From Xiphophorus maculatus (lineage: Eukaryota; Chordata; Actinopteri; Cyprinodontiformes; Poeciliidae): a stretch of 64,000 bases of DNA. The first letter of the stretch is position 1. Every line of letters begins with the position of its first letter. The stretch lies in the NCBI RefSeq assembly GCF_002775205.1, contig NC_036445.1, positions 1,632,802 through 1,696,801 of the forward strand. Direction: 5' to 3'. Below are positions 43,013-55,237 of this stretch, in pieces. Made by a program: the position numbers and the translations under genes. Below the pieces are notes generated by a model. It had not been told where the DNA came from and ran no database searches. It saw only the letters and a list, made by a program, of their open reading frames with translations.

Positions 43013-44339
43013 AGCAGTGCATTCAGCCCTTTGTTGGCAGGGATGCCTGAGCAATGCGAGCGTGCTCATGCACAGCGATCATGTGTACGCCTCAGATGAT
43101 TTCTGCATATGCACTCAAACTGCTGAGGCAGGTGGGCCTCCAGTAATGCAGGAGCTAAAGGTGAGAGGTCACGATTCGAGGGGGAATATGCCCGTGAAGT
43201 CCAGAGACACCCTGAGGCAGCCATCCTGAATGAGGTCAATCATCCCCTCCATGCAACCATGAGAGCATGGAGGAAGATCAGTTTAGATGTGCCCCATCTA
43301 TCCAGCAGACACTCTCAAAGTCCACTGCTTCTCTCTTTAATAGGAGGAAATGCAAGTCATCTCCATGTACATGTCATGGCTGAAGCTTTAACAAGCGTCT
43401 CTTGGCTACAGTCAATCACCACCAGACCATGTCAGCATGATAAAACGTCTACAAAATAGGGTAACGATAAAGATAAAAAAAAAATAGAGGGGAAGTTATT
43501 TACGAGAGAGGGGGTGAGGGGAAGAGCTTAACAGAGGCGCTGGACGTGACGATGGCCAAGCTCATCACCATGGTGTTGCTGTGGGAGACAACAGAGGACG
43601 TCACTTGGAGAAACGGGGGACACAAAGGAGGAATACGACATGAGGAGGACCGAAAGAAGGAGGCAAGAAGTCGCCTGTCTTAGCAGATATAGACGGAGGA
43701 GAGCGAGCGGAGAAATTTGGGGGGGATGAGAAAGTGTGCAGACGGATCTGTGAGGAGGAAGTCTGCAGTGACGTTTTGAGTTTTCCAGCAGCAAAACACA
43801 CACAAAAAAACAGGAATATACAGGTTAATTATGTCTGAATCGCCAAGTTTAGCTGTTGTGAATTTCATCTGAAACGTTAATTATAAATATAATATTATAT
43901 AACAAATTCAAACACATTACAACCACTGACAAAGTTCCAGCTGCCAAAATGTAAATTTAAAGATTTGTGCTGACTATGAGGGAAAAGTTTGATCAAACTG
44001 TATTGATTTTTGTAATTGTTTCTTTCTTATGAAGGAGCAGTAAAAGCTAAAAACATGTTTTACGGCAAAAAAAATAATAATTTGCCCACATATTGATTCC
44101 TACTGTTACATTAATGTTTACGATCTTCAAACTAATTTCAATATAAGGGAAAGACAACCTGAGTAAATACAAAATGTAACTGTCAAATAATGATTTAATT
44201 CATGAGAAAAAGCATTTGTAATAACAGGTAATGAGGTTTTTTTACATCAGCGTGGAGGAACTTTGGCTCAATCTTTGTAAAATTGTTTTAATTCAGCCAC
44301 ATTGGGGGGTTTTGAGTAAGAAGACTGTTTAAGGGACGT

Positions 44340-44560
44340 TATCTCAATCAGGTTTAAGTGGAAACTTTGACTATTCCGCTCCCAAATCTTCACCAATACG
44401 TTTGTGAAGGTCAGAAACTGATGGCTGGACATTCTGCTTCAGGATTTTCTGCAGGGGAGAAAAAGTTGTGGTTCCATCAGTTACAACAAGACAAGCTGTT
44501 AAATCAGCCCCAGATCATCATACTGCCGCTACCATGTTTTACTGTCACTATAAAGCTATT
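44340..44560 (-). mobile_element. Tc1-like transposase relic
   Basis: Read on the minus strand, the segment resembles the VKHGGGSVMVWGCF-type region of Tc1-family transposases (AAAACATGGTAGCGGCAGTA then ATCTGGGGCTG), broken by frameshifts. Isolated in the chd4-wnt4b spacer. Confidence 0.4.
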
Positions 44561-47500
44561 TTCCATAAATAATTTTCTTATTGTTGAATCATAAACATTG
44601 ACTTCCACTGAGGCAAGTAAGACCTGCAAAGGCATATGCACAGCTAATTCCCGGTTTGATCACCTTTTTTAGAGCCAGTTTAGTTTGGAGAGCTTTTTCC
44701 CTAAATAAATTAAATAATAATTTAGAAATTACATTTTGTATTTACTCATGTTTACTCAAAACCACACAACAACTGTTAGTTCTCACTATGCCATCAAACA
44801 AACAACAGAGAAATAAACAGAGTATAAGCAATTAAAACTGTAATTAAGTGAAGGTAGTAAGAGGCTTTATATTGTCATAAAATGTGTCATAAATCTGGGT
44901 ATTTTTTTCAAACAGGAGCACAGAAAAGACCTCTGAATCCCAACAATATCAACAATATCCTGTGAGAATTATTCTGTCATCAGAAGCGTCTGTTTTATTA
45001 CCTCCTTATTTATGAACATCCCAGTCTGAGCAAACAGGCCGAGACAGACGGAGGGGAAACTACTGCATAAATTTTAAGGAAGTGCAGCTACACCGACTGC
45101 TGAAGTTCAAATATTTGTAAACAATAAAAAAGAAGTTATTAATGCATTGTCTTAAAAGGATAAGACAGAATCCACTAAGAGGTTTTATTTTCAAATTTTT
45201 GACAAACTCACTTTGTTATTTCTTGTCACTTTCTCCACTGCCGGTGTGACTATCTGCGCTCTCCTCATGCCCTCGCTCCCTACTATCTTGTGATTTATTT
45301 GCCTCAGTTCCAATATTTGTCGGCAGTGTGTTTTCCTCCCCTTGTCTAAATGTCACCCCTTCTTCTAAGACAATATAGGGAGTGGGAGAGAAGGAGAACC
45401 AGGGGGCAAATGTGGGGAACATAGAGGAAGAGGAGGGGGAAACTCGTAAAATGAGCAACAAAGTTTGGGAAAATTAAACATTAGGTAAGACACTTTCTCA
45501 CAAGCAAACATGTACTGTATGAAAATCCAAAATGCTACGTTGTATTTTCTGATCAGAGGAGTTTGGAAGGAACTTAAATAAAAATCAAACAGCTCAGTTA
45601 TAGTTGAGTGTTTCTGTGGAAACATGCAAGGATGCTGAAAGACACTCTACATGCACAGAAATTCACATGTGGTCCTATTTTAGTGGAATTTCGTTATTCT
45701 GCCTTAAATTTAGGCCCAGATTTCAGGTCTCCTGACATGCAAGTAGCATATTTTACTGCTTTAATACTCACAATTATCACGTTTTTCCAAAACTTTCCTC
45801 CTCTTCTCTGCATCACTCCACACCCTGGATCACGCCAGCCCTCCCTCTCCCACCCATGCTGTCTTCCTCCTTTAAAACCAATCACTCCCATCTGCTTTGC
45901 TCTCACACATCACTGCTGTCTCAACTTAGCATGCACACATTTGTTTTCATGGGACAACACAGACAAATCCACTGAAAATGGCACTTTTTTTGATTAAAGT
46001 CTTCCTTTGAATGAAAAACAAAACTTCAGTTATTCATCAAAATCTTGTGGATTAAATTTTTTTCTCCTTATTTTAGGTAAATTTTTCTAACTTGAAATTT
46101 CAACTGGGACATGTGGACATATTTTCATTTCTCTAAAGATGAGTTTGCAGTTTCTGGAGCAACCCTGTAAGTATTTTTTGTTTGCTGACTTTAGAAAAAC
46201 CACACAAAATTTGCAGAATTGAATTGCAGATTATGATAACTTTCAAAAGTTAATTTGGCAGCACAAATTTAGCAAATTTATTTTATTAAATCTTCTGACT
46301 AAAATTTTATTAATTTTCATTCACAATTTATCAATCTCTAATTTTAGTTTTAGTCTAGTTTGAGTTTACTAACTTTTACAAGATTTTAGTTTTGATAGTA
46401 GTTTTAATTTAGTTCTTTGTACATTTATATGTGTGTGGTCACACACTTGTATTATGTTTTACCATTTCAAAGAAAGTCCCCATTGAAATAAATAAGTAAA
46501 ATTTAATGTGATTATATTTTATTTGTAACATTTTTCATAGAAAATATTGGCCAGTTTCATTATAATTCAAATGCTTCATGATTTTTTAACTATTTTTTTG
46601 CAAAAATAAAAAAGTAATTCAGGTTTTCTATTTAGTTTTCATCCAGTGTTCCTCAGAAATATTTTTAAACAATAAAATAAACAACTTGTAATCACAAACT
46701 TTCATCTTGCAGCCTAAAAATAAATGTCCGCCTTGTTTTCCAGCCACAGTATAGTTTGAAAAGTGATGAGAAACATCTACAACAGATTAATTTAAACAAC
46801 TAAAAGAACTAGTCAGACATTCGTTGTAGCTGAGGATAACCAAAATAAAAGCGTATTTGACTCAAATAGATTATTATTTATCTGAATTTTTCAAATAGAC
46901 TATCTTTATCTGCTCCTCTCTTTACAAAATACAAGATCTTCACAATACTAAACATGGTTTTTTATTGTATATCTCTTTTTAGGAGTAAGTATGTACACTT
47001 AGCTACTGATTTGAGAATATTTTTTCATAATTTTTTACACATTATTCTGATTTACACACTTATTCCACATAACACAGTGGCTTCTATTTACCATTATATG
47101 CAGAATATAAATTAAGCAAAGTACACTTAAATACAGATGAGCCTCTCTTTGAGATAATCTACCACCAGATTTTCAATCCACTAGTGAAATCCATTTTTAA
47201 AAACACTTTTAAAACAATGTGAATTTCATAAGATGATGTGAAACTTTTTGTATTCCTGCTGTTATGAATTTAAAAAATGTCAGAGGAAATTGTCTATCAG
47301 ACTTTAGAATCTTGTCCTGCACAGCTGTTTTTTTGTTTGTTTGTTATTATTGTTTGTATGCGCAAATTAAACAAAAATCTGATAGTAATGAGCACCAGTA
47401 TACAGTGTTTGCTATTTAGGAACAGAAAAATTACATATAACAATAAATACATATATACTAATCACTGTATCCTGTAGTTTGATCACCTTTTATGATAGAA

Positions 47501-47690
47501 AAGACAGTAATTTCTCACGTTTCTGAGCAGACATGCAGGGCTCATCCCCTGACTCGGGATCAGAACCATAAACCCTCACTACCACACAGACAGGACAGAG
47601 CACTTCCACGGTGGAGCCGGACAGCCTTCTGTCCAACGACCCAGCCTGACGCACGGAGACGGACAGACGGACAGACGGACAGACAGTCTG

Positions 47691-50600
47691 ATGCCAACTG
47701 TCTCACCTGTCAATCTCTCGGCACCACTCCTCCTCCTCCTGCTGCTGCTGCTGCTGCTGCTATGCACCACCCACACCACCATGGCAACCAACTGGCTGTA
47801 AGTGTAGCATGAACTGGGAGGAATAGAAAGAAAGAGCTTGTTTGTCATGCTATAACTTTTAAAAGATGGTGACATGTCTCTAAATCTCTTTCAGGAGCTC
47901 CCCTCTCTTTCTTTGTCTCTCTCAGTTGGTGACCTTTTCTCTTTTCTCTGTCTCTGTCGTCATCTCTGTCCACTCTGCCTCTCCTTTTTTTTTTAGTTTA
48001 ACCCCCCTCCATCTTCCCTGTCTGCAACTCACACCTGTGGGGAATCACAGCCACATTCACCACCTTTGTGTTGCAGCTCCCTGGCGAGGCTGCCTCGCTC
48101 CAGAGCCGTGTCTGGTGCCGCTCCGTGTGCCCGACTGAGGGGGCTGACCCCGGGGCAGGTGGGGGTGTGCAGGGCAAGAGGGGAGGTCATGGAGTCCGTA
48201 CGCAAAGCAGCAGAAATGGTCATAGAAGAGGTATTACAGCAGAGATTAGAGATATCGGGCATCTTGTGAGAAATTCACTCTGTCACTTTGTCTCAGTGTC
48301 AGCATCAGTTCAGGAATCGCCGCTGGAACTGCTCCACCACGCCACGCGGGATCAACGTGTTCGGAAGAGTCATGAACCAAGGTGCGTCCCTCGCTGAGAT
48401 GACACAGAACAACAGGCGTTTACTGAGTTTTAAAACATACAATCCTTGTTTCTTTTTCTTCTTTCGTGCTGCTGTTGTGGTGCCAGGCACTCGTGAGGCA
48501 GCGTTTGTGCACGCTCTGTCTTCAGCAGCAGTGGCGGTGGCCGTGACCCGAGCCTGCACCCGAGGGGAGCTGGAGAGGTGTGGCTGCGACAGGAAGGTCA
48601 GAGGCGTCAGCCCTGAAGGTGAGCTTGATCTCTGTTGGAAAATATTTCCACTTTGAGTCACACAGAGCATCAAACAGCAGAGGAGCTGCTGGTTCCATCC
48701 TCATCATCTAACGTCCATTCAACAGAGTTGGGTAGTAGCTGGTTACATTTACTTGAGTAATTATTTTTACCTTGCTGTACTTTTTACTTTTTCTTGAGTA
48801 ATTTTATTATGAAGTATTGTTACACTACGTAAGTAATATTTAAGGTAATAAGATAAGATAACATAATTATACTTTATTGATCCCCTAAGGGGGGAAAATT
48901 TAGTTTTTTTCCCAGCATAGTACACAATAAAAAATTTAAATAACTAAATAAAGTAATAAGAATAAACATACAACAATAATAAATAACAATGAGCAATACA
49001 TTTGTGGATTCTCTATCCACTGGCAGAAGAACAAACATGTTTTAAATGAAAAATCACCAGATACGAACACACATTGCAGTTTTTGTTAAAGTTTCAAAAG
49101 TTTATTAGTAAAAGAAACTGATCTTATTTTTTGTTACTTGCATGAATTATTGTAATTTTGGTCCTTAAAATACCAACTTTTTTTTTACTTAATTTAATAT
49201 TTTGGTCCATCTGATTATGCAATTTTTAAATATTGAATGATTGATAATTTGATCAGTTACTCAGTACTTGAGTAGAATTTTTTACCAAATACTTTTTACT
49301 CTAACTTGAGTAATTTCTTGGATGGCTACATTTTACTTTTACTTGAGTAAAAATATGTTGAAGTACTGCTACTCTTACTTGAGTACAATTTTTAGGCACT
49401 CTGTCCAACTCTGATCATAAGTCAGTGTTTCTCAGTTCTGGTCTCCTGCATATTTCAGATTTATCTCTCTTCCAGAACACCTGATTCAAATGATTTGATC
49501 AATGAATCACTAGTAAATATTTTACTCTTGTTTTATCAAGTCAGTCTTAGACAGTTAGTATAATGTGTTTTCCAGGCATGCAGTGCCACTTTAAGCATAA
49601 TTAAGTAACTCCGATATGTTCAGTTGTCAAAAAAAGAAGAAGCTATATACTATATATCTATCAAACATGATTAAAACAAATATTACTTTGTAATTTAAAG
49701 CACTGAAATTGCGACCTTGTCCCTTTAAAAAAAACTCCTGCTCTTTCTGAAACGCCGCCTTCAGGAAGTCATCACAGCGGAGCTCCTCTATTACCCCTTT
49801 AACAACATTTTCACCGGTGTTTCATTGGGAAGCAGCTGGTATAATGAGCTGAGCAGATGTACAGTTCTACCAGCTGTTTGCTAATTGCTGCTGGCTAGTC
49901 TGAAGGAGCTGACAGGGGGAGTTTAGGGGAAGGACCGCTTTATGTTGCTCAGCAGGTGTGGGGATAAATCTTTAGAGCTGCTTTCTCAAAAATCCAATTT
50001 TCCAAGTGCCAGCATTCATATTTCTGTCTTATTCATTTATTTTTTGATTTTCATCTGTTTGACATCACTGGAAAGTGAAGAATCCACGCTTTAAGAATCT
50101 GTAAAAACGTTCCTGGAGAGACTTGTCCATGGTCTTGTCTTCCCACCAGGCTTCCAGTGGTCAGGGTGCAGTGACAACCTGTCCTATGGCGTGGCGTTTT
50201 CTCAAGCCTTTGTGGATGAACCTGAGCGGGCCAAGGGGCTGTCAGCGGGACGCCCACTCATGAACCTCCACAACAACGAGGCCGGTCGAAAGGTTTGCAG
50301 TGTTGAAGTCCATTTTAACTCCCCATTTTGATAGTTAATGGCACTCCAAGTAAGACTTTACATACTCTGATCCACAGGCCATCCTGCACAACATGCAGGT
50401 AGAGTGTAAATGTCACGGTGTCTCTGGCTCCTGTGAGTTAAAAACCTGCTGGAAAGTCATGCCCCCATTCAAACGTGTTGGTGTTGTACTCAAGGAACGC
50501 TTTGATGGAGCCACAGAGGTATCAGAACATGATTTCTGCTCATGTTTTTGTAGCTCGATACACAAAAACCTTTTGTTTCAGCATTAAGATCTGATTTAGT

Positions 50601-52589
50601 TTAAATATTGACTAAATATTTGCTTGAGAGGCTGGAGGGGGAGTCTAACACGATAAGATAAAAGGATCTTGGAGTGAAGAAATTTACAACCTGTCCCACT
50701 GTTATTGTTCTTTTGTTGTTAAAATCCGAGCACCGCCAGAAACAGTATTATTTTTTAGTCATCCTGAAGTCTAAGCTGAAAGGTGAATTTAACCAAACGG
50801 TGATCTGTGCCACTGAACCGCCATCTTGGTAGGCAAGCACAACGCAAAGACAAACTGTGGCTTCAGTTTGTCTTTGCTTTTGACCAATATCCAAAAGAGA
50901 GACATACAAACAAAGCTGCTGCTGTTGGGATCGACCCACATGATAGAGAGAATGTGGCTTGTTTATCGTTGTCATAGCAACTGTCATGACAGTTAGTTAC
51001 AGATACCTACCAAGATGGCCGTTAGCTACAAAGTTCCAGGAACTCTGACGTCGCATGAGAACTATGCATTTGGAAAGAAATAATGAGCATTGTTGTACTT
51101 TTGCTTTAACACTGCTAGATAACGATGTGTGTGGATATTTATTTATTTATTTGAAAGTAAATAAAAATATAAAAAATAATAATAAACCCTTGTCCTTCTA
51201 GGTCCGATTGACTCGTATTGGGTCCAGGCCAGCTTTGCTCCCTCGTGACCCCTACGTCAAGCCGCCTGCTGCCAGAGACCTTGTGTATGTGGCTCCCTCC
51301 CCAGATTTCTGCCACCTTGACCCAGATAACGGCATCCCAGGGACTGCTGGAAGAAGATGTAACGGTAAATCCAAGAAACAAACAATTCAAGTTGTGAAGC
51401 TTCAGTTCATGGCAATACACTCTAAAGCTGGATGATACAGCTGAAAAGCGTGTCACAATTTTAAACGTTTCATATCGGTCAATATTGATAATTATTGATT
51501 AGTTTTTTGTTTTAAATACCCGAAATATTGCCAAGCTGGTGGCATGTTCTTTCCTGTTCCATCCACAGTTTTCATTCCATGTCGTTCTTTACTTTTAAGC
51601 AGTCATGAGGCACAGTGGCGAAACCTTAAACTGCTGGAGTTAGTTAACAGGTTGTTGCTAGGTAGCCACAAGTTACTCAACAAATTGTTGCTAGGTAACC
51701 AAAGAATGAGTGAGTTACCGTAGTTGATGCCAGCAACCTTCCTTAGCTTGCTGACAAACCCTTTCCATCTCCCGGTTCTGAATCGGAGTTCAGTGAATAT
51801 TCTCTATTTCGAATATTGAAGATTCTATCAGACGTATTATCAATTGATATTGATCACATGTCATCTCGATATACAGTTGAAACCATAACTTTTCATACAC
51901 CATAAGTATTTTTTTTCACACCGTCTGATGTAATATAAACTTTTCCTGTTTTAGATCACTTAGGATTACCAATTCTTTTTCTATTTTCAATAATAAGAAA
52001 GAGAATGCCTAAAGGCAATTTTTATTACTTTCTTCAAAGTCAAAAATTTAAGTACACTTTATAAGTATTTGGTACCATTGATTGCCCTTAAACTTTATGA
52101 CTTGGGTCAAACGTTTTGGATATCCTCTCACAAGCTTTTCACGATAGTTGGCAGGAATTTTGGTCCATACATCTTGCCAGAACTGGAGTAACGGAGCCAT
52201 CGAAGAAAGCAATGAAAAAATTCTCTCTCATTATTCTGGCATTTAGCAAATAGAATAAAAATGTAATCCCAATTGACCTAAAACAGGAAAAGTTTGTGTT
52301 GATTTTATGTGTGAAAAAAAAATGCATATAGTGAATGTAAACAACTGTATCTTGTTATTCATTTATTGTCCAGCCCCATTAAAAACTAACATGGCCGTTA
52401 TTTTTTAAATCCTCCTCAGGAACGTCCCGGCTGGCTCCAGATGGCTGTGAGCTGGTGTGCTGTGGGCCCGGCTACAGAGCGGGCCGGGCCGAGGTGGTGC
52501 AGCGCTGCTCCTGCAAGTTTTCCTGGTGCTGTTCAGTCCGCTGCCAGCAGTGCAAGAATACAGTCACCATTCACACCTGCAGAGTTTGA
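47691..52589 (+). CDS. wnt4b: WNT4-type secreted Wnt ligand, 8 coding exons, 364 aa
   Basis: Secreted, lipid-modified glycoprotein that signals through Frizzled receptors. Exons: 47691-47797, 48077-48230, 48297-48381, 48487-48618, 50150-50292, 50378-50518, 51202-51364, 52420-52589. Together they give 1095 nt, all GT/AG with consistent phase. The chosen ATG supplies a poly-leucine signal peptide; the later ATG at 47781 would lose it. Wnt hallmarks: [81 protein letters not shown] (Ser223 is the expected palmitoleoylation site), [23 protein letters not shown] and a C-terminal CRV. Asn308 (NGT) matches a WNT4 glycosylation sequon. Divergence from mammalian WNT4 plus the linked second cdc42 suggest the teleost 'b' copy. 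The gene is convergent with cdc42. Confidence 0.93.
47727..47762 (+). repeat. wnt4b: Leucine codon repeat in the Wnt signal peptide
   Basis: Twelve consecutive leucine codons: four CTC, seven CTG, one CTA. They form the hydrophobic core of the signal peptide, residues 13-24. A pure (CTG)7 tract inside a coding exon is a slippage-prone triplet microsatellite, so length variants between individuals would change signal-peptide core length. Confidence 0.9.
48723..49413. mobile_element. Inverted-repeat element (CAGAGTTGG ends)
   Basis: Starts CAGAGTTGGGTAGTAGC and ends ACTCTGTCCAACTCTG, so CAGAGTTGG is an exact inverted end. The interior repeats ACTTGAGTAA-type motifs. A fish LINE-like tail (TTTATTGATCCCCTAAGG, near 48876) is nested. 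Lies in wnt4b intron 4. A decayed relative occupies about 61320-61622. Confidence 0.65.
49680..50085 (-). repeat. Dispersed repeat K, copy 2
   Basis: Reverse-orientation relative of the segment at 39.4-39.7 kb (shared GCTGCTGGCTAGTCTGAAGG). Lies in the wnt4b intron between exons 4 and 5. Confidence 0.4.
50770..51060. mobile_element. Palindromic non-coding element
   Basis: GCCATCTTGGTAGG at 50820-50833 is exactly inverted at 51006-51019, with an internal perfect hairpin at 50844-50877. Lies in wnt4b intron 6. Family not recognised. Confidence 0.45.
51425..51873 (+). mobile_element. X-box repeat family, copy 2
   Basis: Lies in the last intron of the Wnt gene. It begins AAGCTGGATGATACAGCTGA and matches copy 1 through the TTTTAAGCAGTCATGAGGCA block and the two GTTGCTAGGTA-C motifs. 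It is followed directly by a Tc1-like mini-element. Confidence 0.6.
51874..52347 (-). mobile_element. Non-autonomous Tc1-like element
   Basis: Flanked by TA dinucleotides with inverted CAGTTG/CAACTG ends. Internally it carries stretches typical of fish Tc1 elements in reverse orientation (ACTTGGGTCAAACGTTT, CCTCTCACAAGCTTTTCAC). No open transposase frame. It sits in the last intron of the Wnt gene, right after the X-box repeat copy. Confidence 0.65.
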
Positions 52590-53175
52590 AACGGCTCAAA
52601 CAAAAGCAGACTGAAGTCAATTAAAGACCCAAATAATCCAGCAGAGACGCTGCAGAAAAAATACAACAGCTTTCACACCAAACAACATTACATGGTTTCT
52701 AATAACAGTCTCATTTCAGATAATTATCTGAACCTTCTGGCACTTTTAATTTGAAAGCTGCAGCAAACAAATCTTTAATTATGAGAGAACAGATTCACCA
52801 CAGCAACCTAAACCTTCACCCGACAACGCTTTTAAAGCTGAAATTAACTAAAACTAACAGAAACATTGCAGTGGTGTTTCTCATGCTTATACATAATGTC
52901 TTACACTAGCAGGTCTTTGAACGTGTTCTGTATTTATGTTTCCTTTTTTGTTCCTGATTTATTTATTTTTTACAGTTGTGTTCAAAGTAACTGCAGTCTA
53001 AGAACACTAACCAGATCAAACAGTGGTTTTGGTCAAGATTATATTTCTATGTAGTAGCAGCTGTAGTACTGTAACGAAAACCGAACAGAGCCCACAGTCG
53101 AGACATGTCGTTTACTGTTTCTGTGTAATTAATTAAAATGGACATGTTCAAAATAAAAATAAAACATGGTCATGG
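52590..53175 (+). terminator. wnt4b: Probable wnt4b 3' UTR and poly(A) signal
   Basis: After the TGA the sequence is non-coding for about 560 bases up to an AATAAA hexamer at 53152-53157, followed at once by a second A-rich hexamer-like stretch and then a T/G-rich segment. This is the first good polyadenylation signal downstream of the gene on its strand. Confidence 0.5.
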
Positions 53176-53284
53176 AGCTTTTCTGTAAAATCTGAGTGAA
53201 ATACAGTCAGAAGAACAGCATGGTGTGAATAGAAAGTTGATTTAACAGTGGAAAACTAATAAATAATACATTTTTATATTGATA

Positions 53285-53465
53285 AGGATAATTTGCAGCG
53301 ATAAGACCCGCCTCCTGGTTCTGATTGGTTGTTACTAGTGAGCACTGGGGAAGACGGAGAGGTTAATTATTTTTTCACAGACTATCTGTTTTATATTAAA
53401 CTGTTATACCATAGTGATAATGTCAACAAATATGTGAGAAAATATTTTACACTGCAGCTTTAAAG
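53285..53465 (+). mobile_element. Element F, 3' fragment
   Basis: Contains AAGACCCGCCTCCTGGTTCT, GATTGGTTGTT and the terminal ACACTGCAGCTTTAAAG; the 5' half is missing. Lies just past the wnt4b poly(A) signal. Confidence 0.5.
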
Positions 53466-54639
53466 AGTGGTCAGCCTAACCTCTGTACGGTACAATAGAA
53501 AACTGGAAAAATATTGCATTTCCACACCAAAATACAAAGAGAACCTGGTGCATGAAGTCCAATTATCCTGGAATATGTGGAAAAGCTTGATGAAAGTTGG
53601 TAGAATCCACCCAGCACAGATTTGTTTATCAAAAAAATGGCTTTTATAACTTAACTATTGTTTCAGTAACTAACAGGAAAGCTCAATCTAAGTATTTCTA
53701 GTTTTACACAGTAAATGAGAAGATGCAAACATTGCTCTTTTATTGAACTTCCTTATTCTCTTTCTATCACTTTCTGTATAGGCCGAGGATAAATTTGATC
53801 AACTTCTCTTCATGTTGTTCTGAATAGAATGGGCCACATTTCCGATGCTTTTGCATTGATGGGAATAAACGCTTTTAAAAGCATTCTGAGCTTCATTTTA
53901 CTCTTCTTCCGCACAGTGATATTATTTTGAACAACAGTGTATCAGAGTCTTTCCTTCAATTCGTTCTCCAGCAGCAAGAACAGCTTCTGTTTACCTCACT
54001 GTCTGTAATGTTGCATGTAAAACATTTCTGTACGCTCCAACACATCAGGTCTGTCCAAAAATACAGTAGTTTACCTGAAACACAAACCTGTTTGAGTTAC
54101 TGTTTCAGTTTTTTTCCCATGGTTGCAAAATGAATCAGTACTGAATGTACTTCTGCCTGACCACTTGTCCCGATCAGTTCCCGGTTTAAAAGCGAGAACC
54201 ACAACTGTTTTTGAGCAAAGTTTAAATAAAATCAAAACATAAACTCAGCTAAATTTCCTTGTCAAAAATCCCTCTGCCAACCAGGATTAAAGTCTGCAAC
54301 CTAGGGTTGGGTCTAAGAGTGGTAAGCAGTGATTTTGTTCAGATTTGTAAAACTCTTTATGGGTTTAATTTTAAATCTATGCAGCTGGTTTTGGTTTTTT
54401 ATTGGACCACATGTATTAGCTGGATCTTTAAGTGCAGCAGCGCTGCCACTGCCATTTAACCCGCATCTACCGAAAACTAAAGTTATGCATTACAACTGAG
54501 GAGCAGATCTAATTAATGCTGACCTGTCATGTTTTCTAAAAGTGCACTCAAAGGGAAAGGTTGTTTTTAAAGATGATATTCTACAAAGTAACTTTCACAT
54601 TAATGCAGTCTATTTATACACTCAAACATCACAGGAAAC

Positions 54640-54800
54640 GGGAAGTAAACAACACACGCTCCCTCCAATGCAGGATCCCCATGGTGACACATGGTGGTGG
54701 CAGCATCATCCTGTGTGGATGTTTGTTTGTTTTTTTGAAAAAAGAAGATGGCAGTAAATACAGGCCAGTGCTGAAAGGATTTCTAAATATTTTAGGGAAA
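54640..54800 (+). mobile_element. Tc1-like transposase relic
   Basis: Contains ATGGTGGTGGCAGCATCATC followed by a TGTGTGGATG-TT segment and AAATACAGGCCAG, the recognisable core of fish Tc1 transposase DNA. It is only about 160 bases long and not open. Confidence 0.5.
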
Positions 54801-55237
54801 TAACTCAAAACATTCAGTGATGAAAAAGAGTATTATTATGTGTTAGAGTGGCGTAGTTAAAGTCTGTTTCTGTGATATCCATGGAAACAGGCTGAGTTGA
54901 GGCAGAAAAAGCAAAAATATGTCTGAAGAAAAATCCCAAAAGACCTGCAGATGTGATTCCAACAAAATGATTCTTTGGAAAGTGTTGACTAATATGAGGG
55001 TGGAAACAATCGTCACGTATTTCTAATTATTTTTAAAATGTCTGGAAAATTATGCAACTTTTTCCTTTCCCTTCACAAGAATGCTATAATATTTTCATCT
55101 ACTCCTTAAAATGCTTTGAGGTTTGAAGCTGTGATGTGACAAAATCTAATAAAGTTCTTTTAAAAGTGCTCTGTACTCACGCAATTAATTTAACACACAA
55201 AACAGAACTCCTTTTCACTTTTAATTAAAAAAAAGAT

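Larger units (their letters stand above)
37831..47690. other. Spacer between divergent chd4 and wnt4b
   Basis: About 10 kb with no convincing gene. Holds CCATAATA motif copies (38.27-38.64 kb), an A run (38577-38594), repeat K and element F copies, a 10-base tandem repeat, a GC-richer block (about 42.7-43.8 kb), a Tc1 relic at 44.4 kb and an exon-like stretch at 45.2 kb. Regulatory elements for wnt4b would be expected here, but none is identifiable by eye. Confidence 0.55.
53176..55237. other. Spacer between convergent wnt4b and cdc42
   Basis: Contains an element F fragment and a Tc1 relic; the rest is AT-rich with no recognisable gene. Short open frames are not supported. Confidence 0.6.

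Noticed and set aside
42708..43229. 173-codon plus-strand open frame
   Set aside because: Runs through an AC microsatellite (His/Thr runs), shows no domain or conserved pattern, and lies in a GC-richer spacer where long frames arise by chance.
43551..43683. Short plus-strand frame beginning MAKLITMVLLWE
   Set aside because: Only about 43 codons, no partner exons or recognisable family; probably chance in a purine-rich block.
47781..47783. Alternative wnt4b start codon (ATG before GCAACCAACTGG)
   Set aside because: It would remove the hydrophobic signal peptide needed for secretion; the upstream ATG at 47691 provides one.
48305..48673. 122-codon minus-strand frame across wnt4b exons 3-4
   Set aside because: Antisense shadow; the plus strand carries the Wnt cysteine pattern and splice sites.
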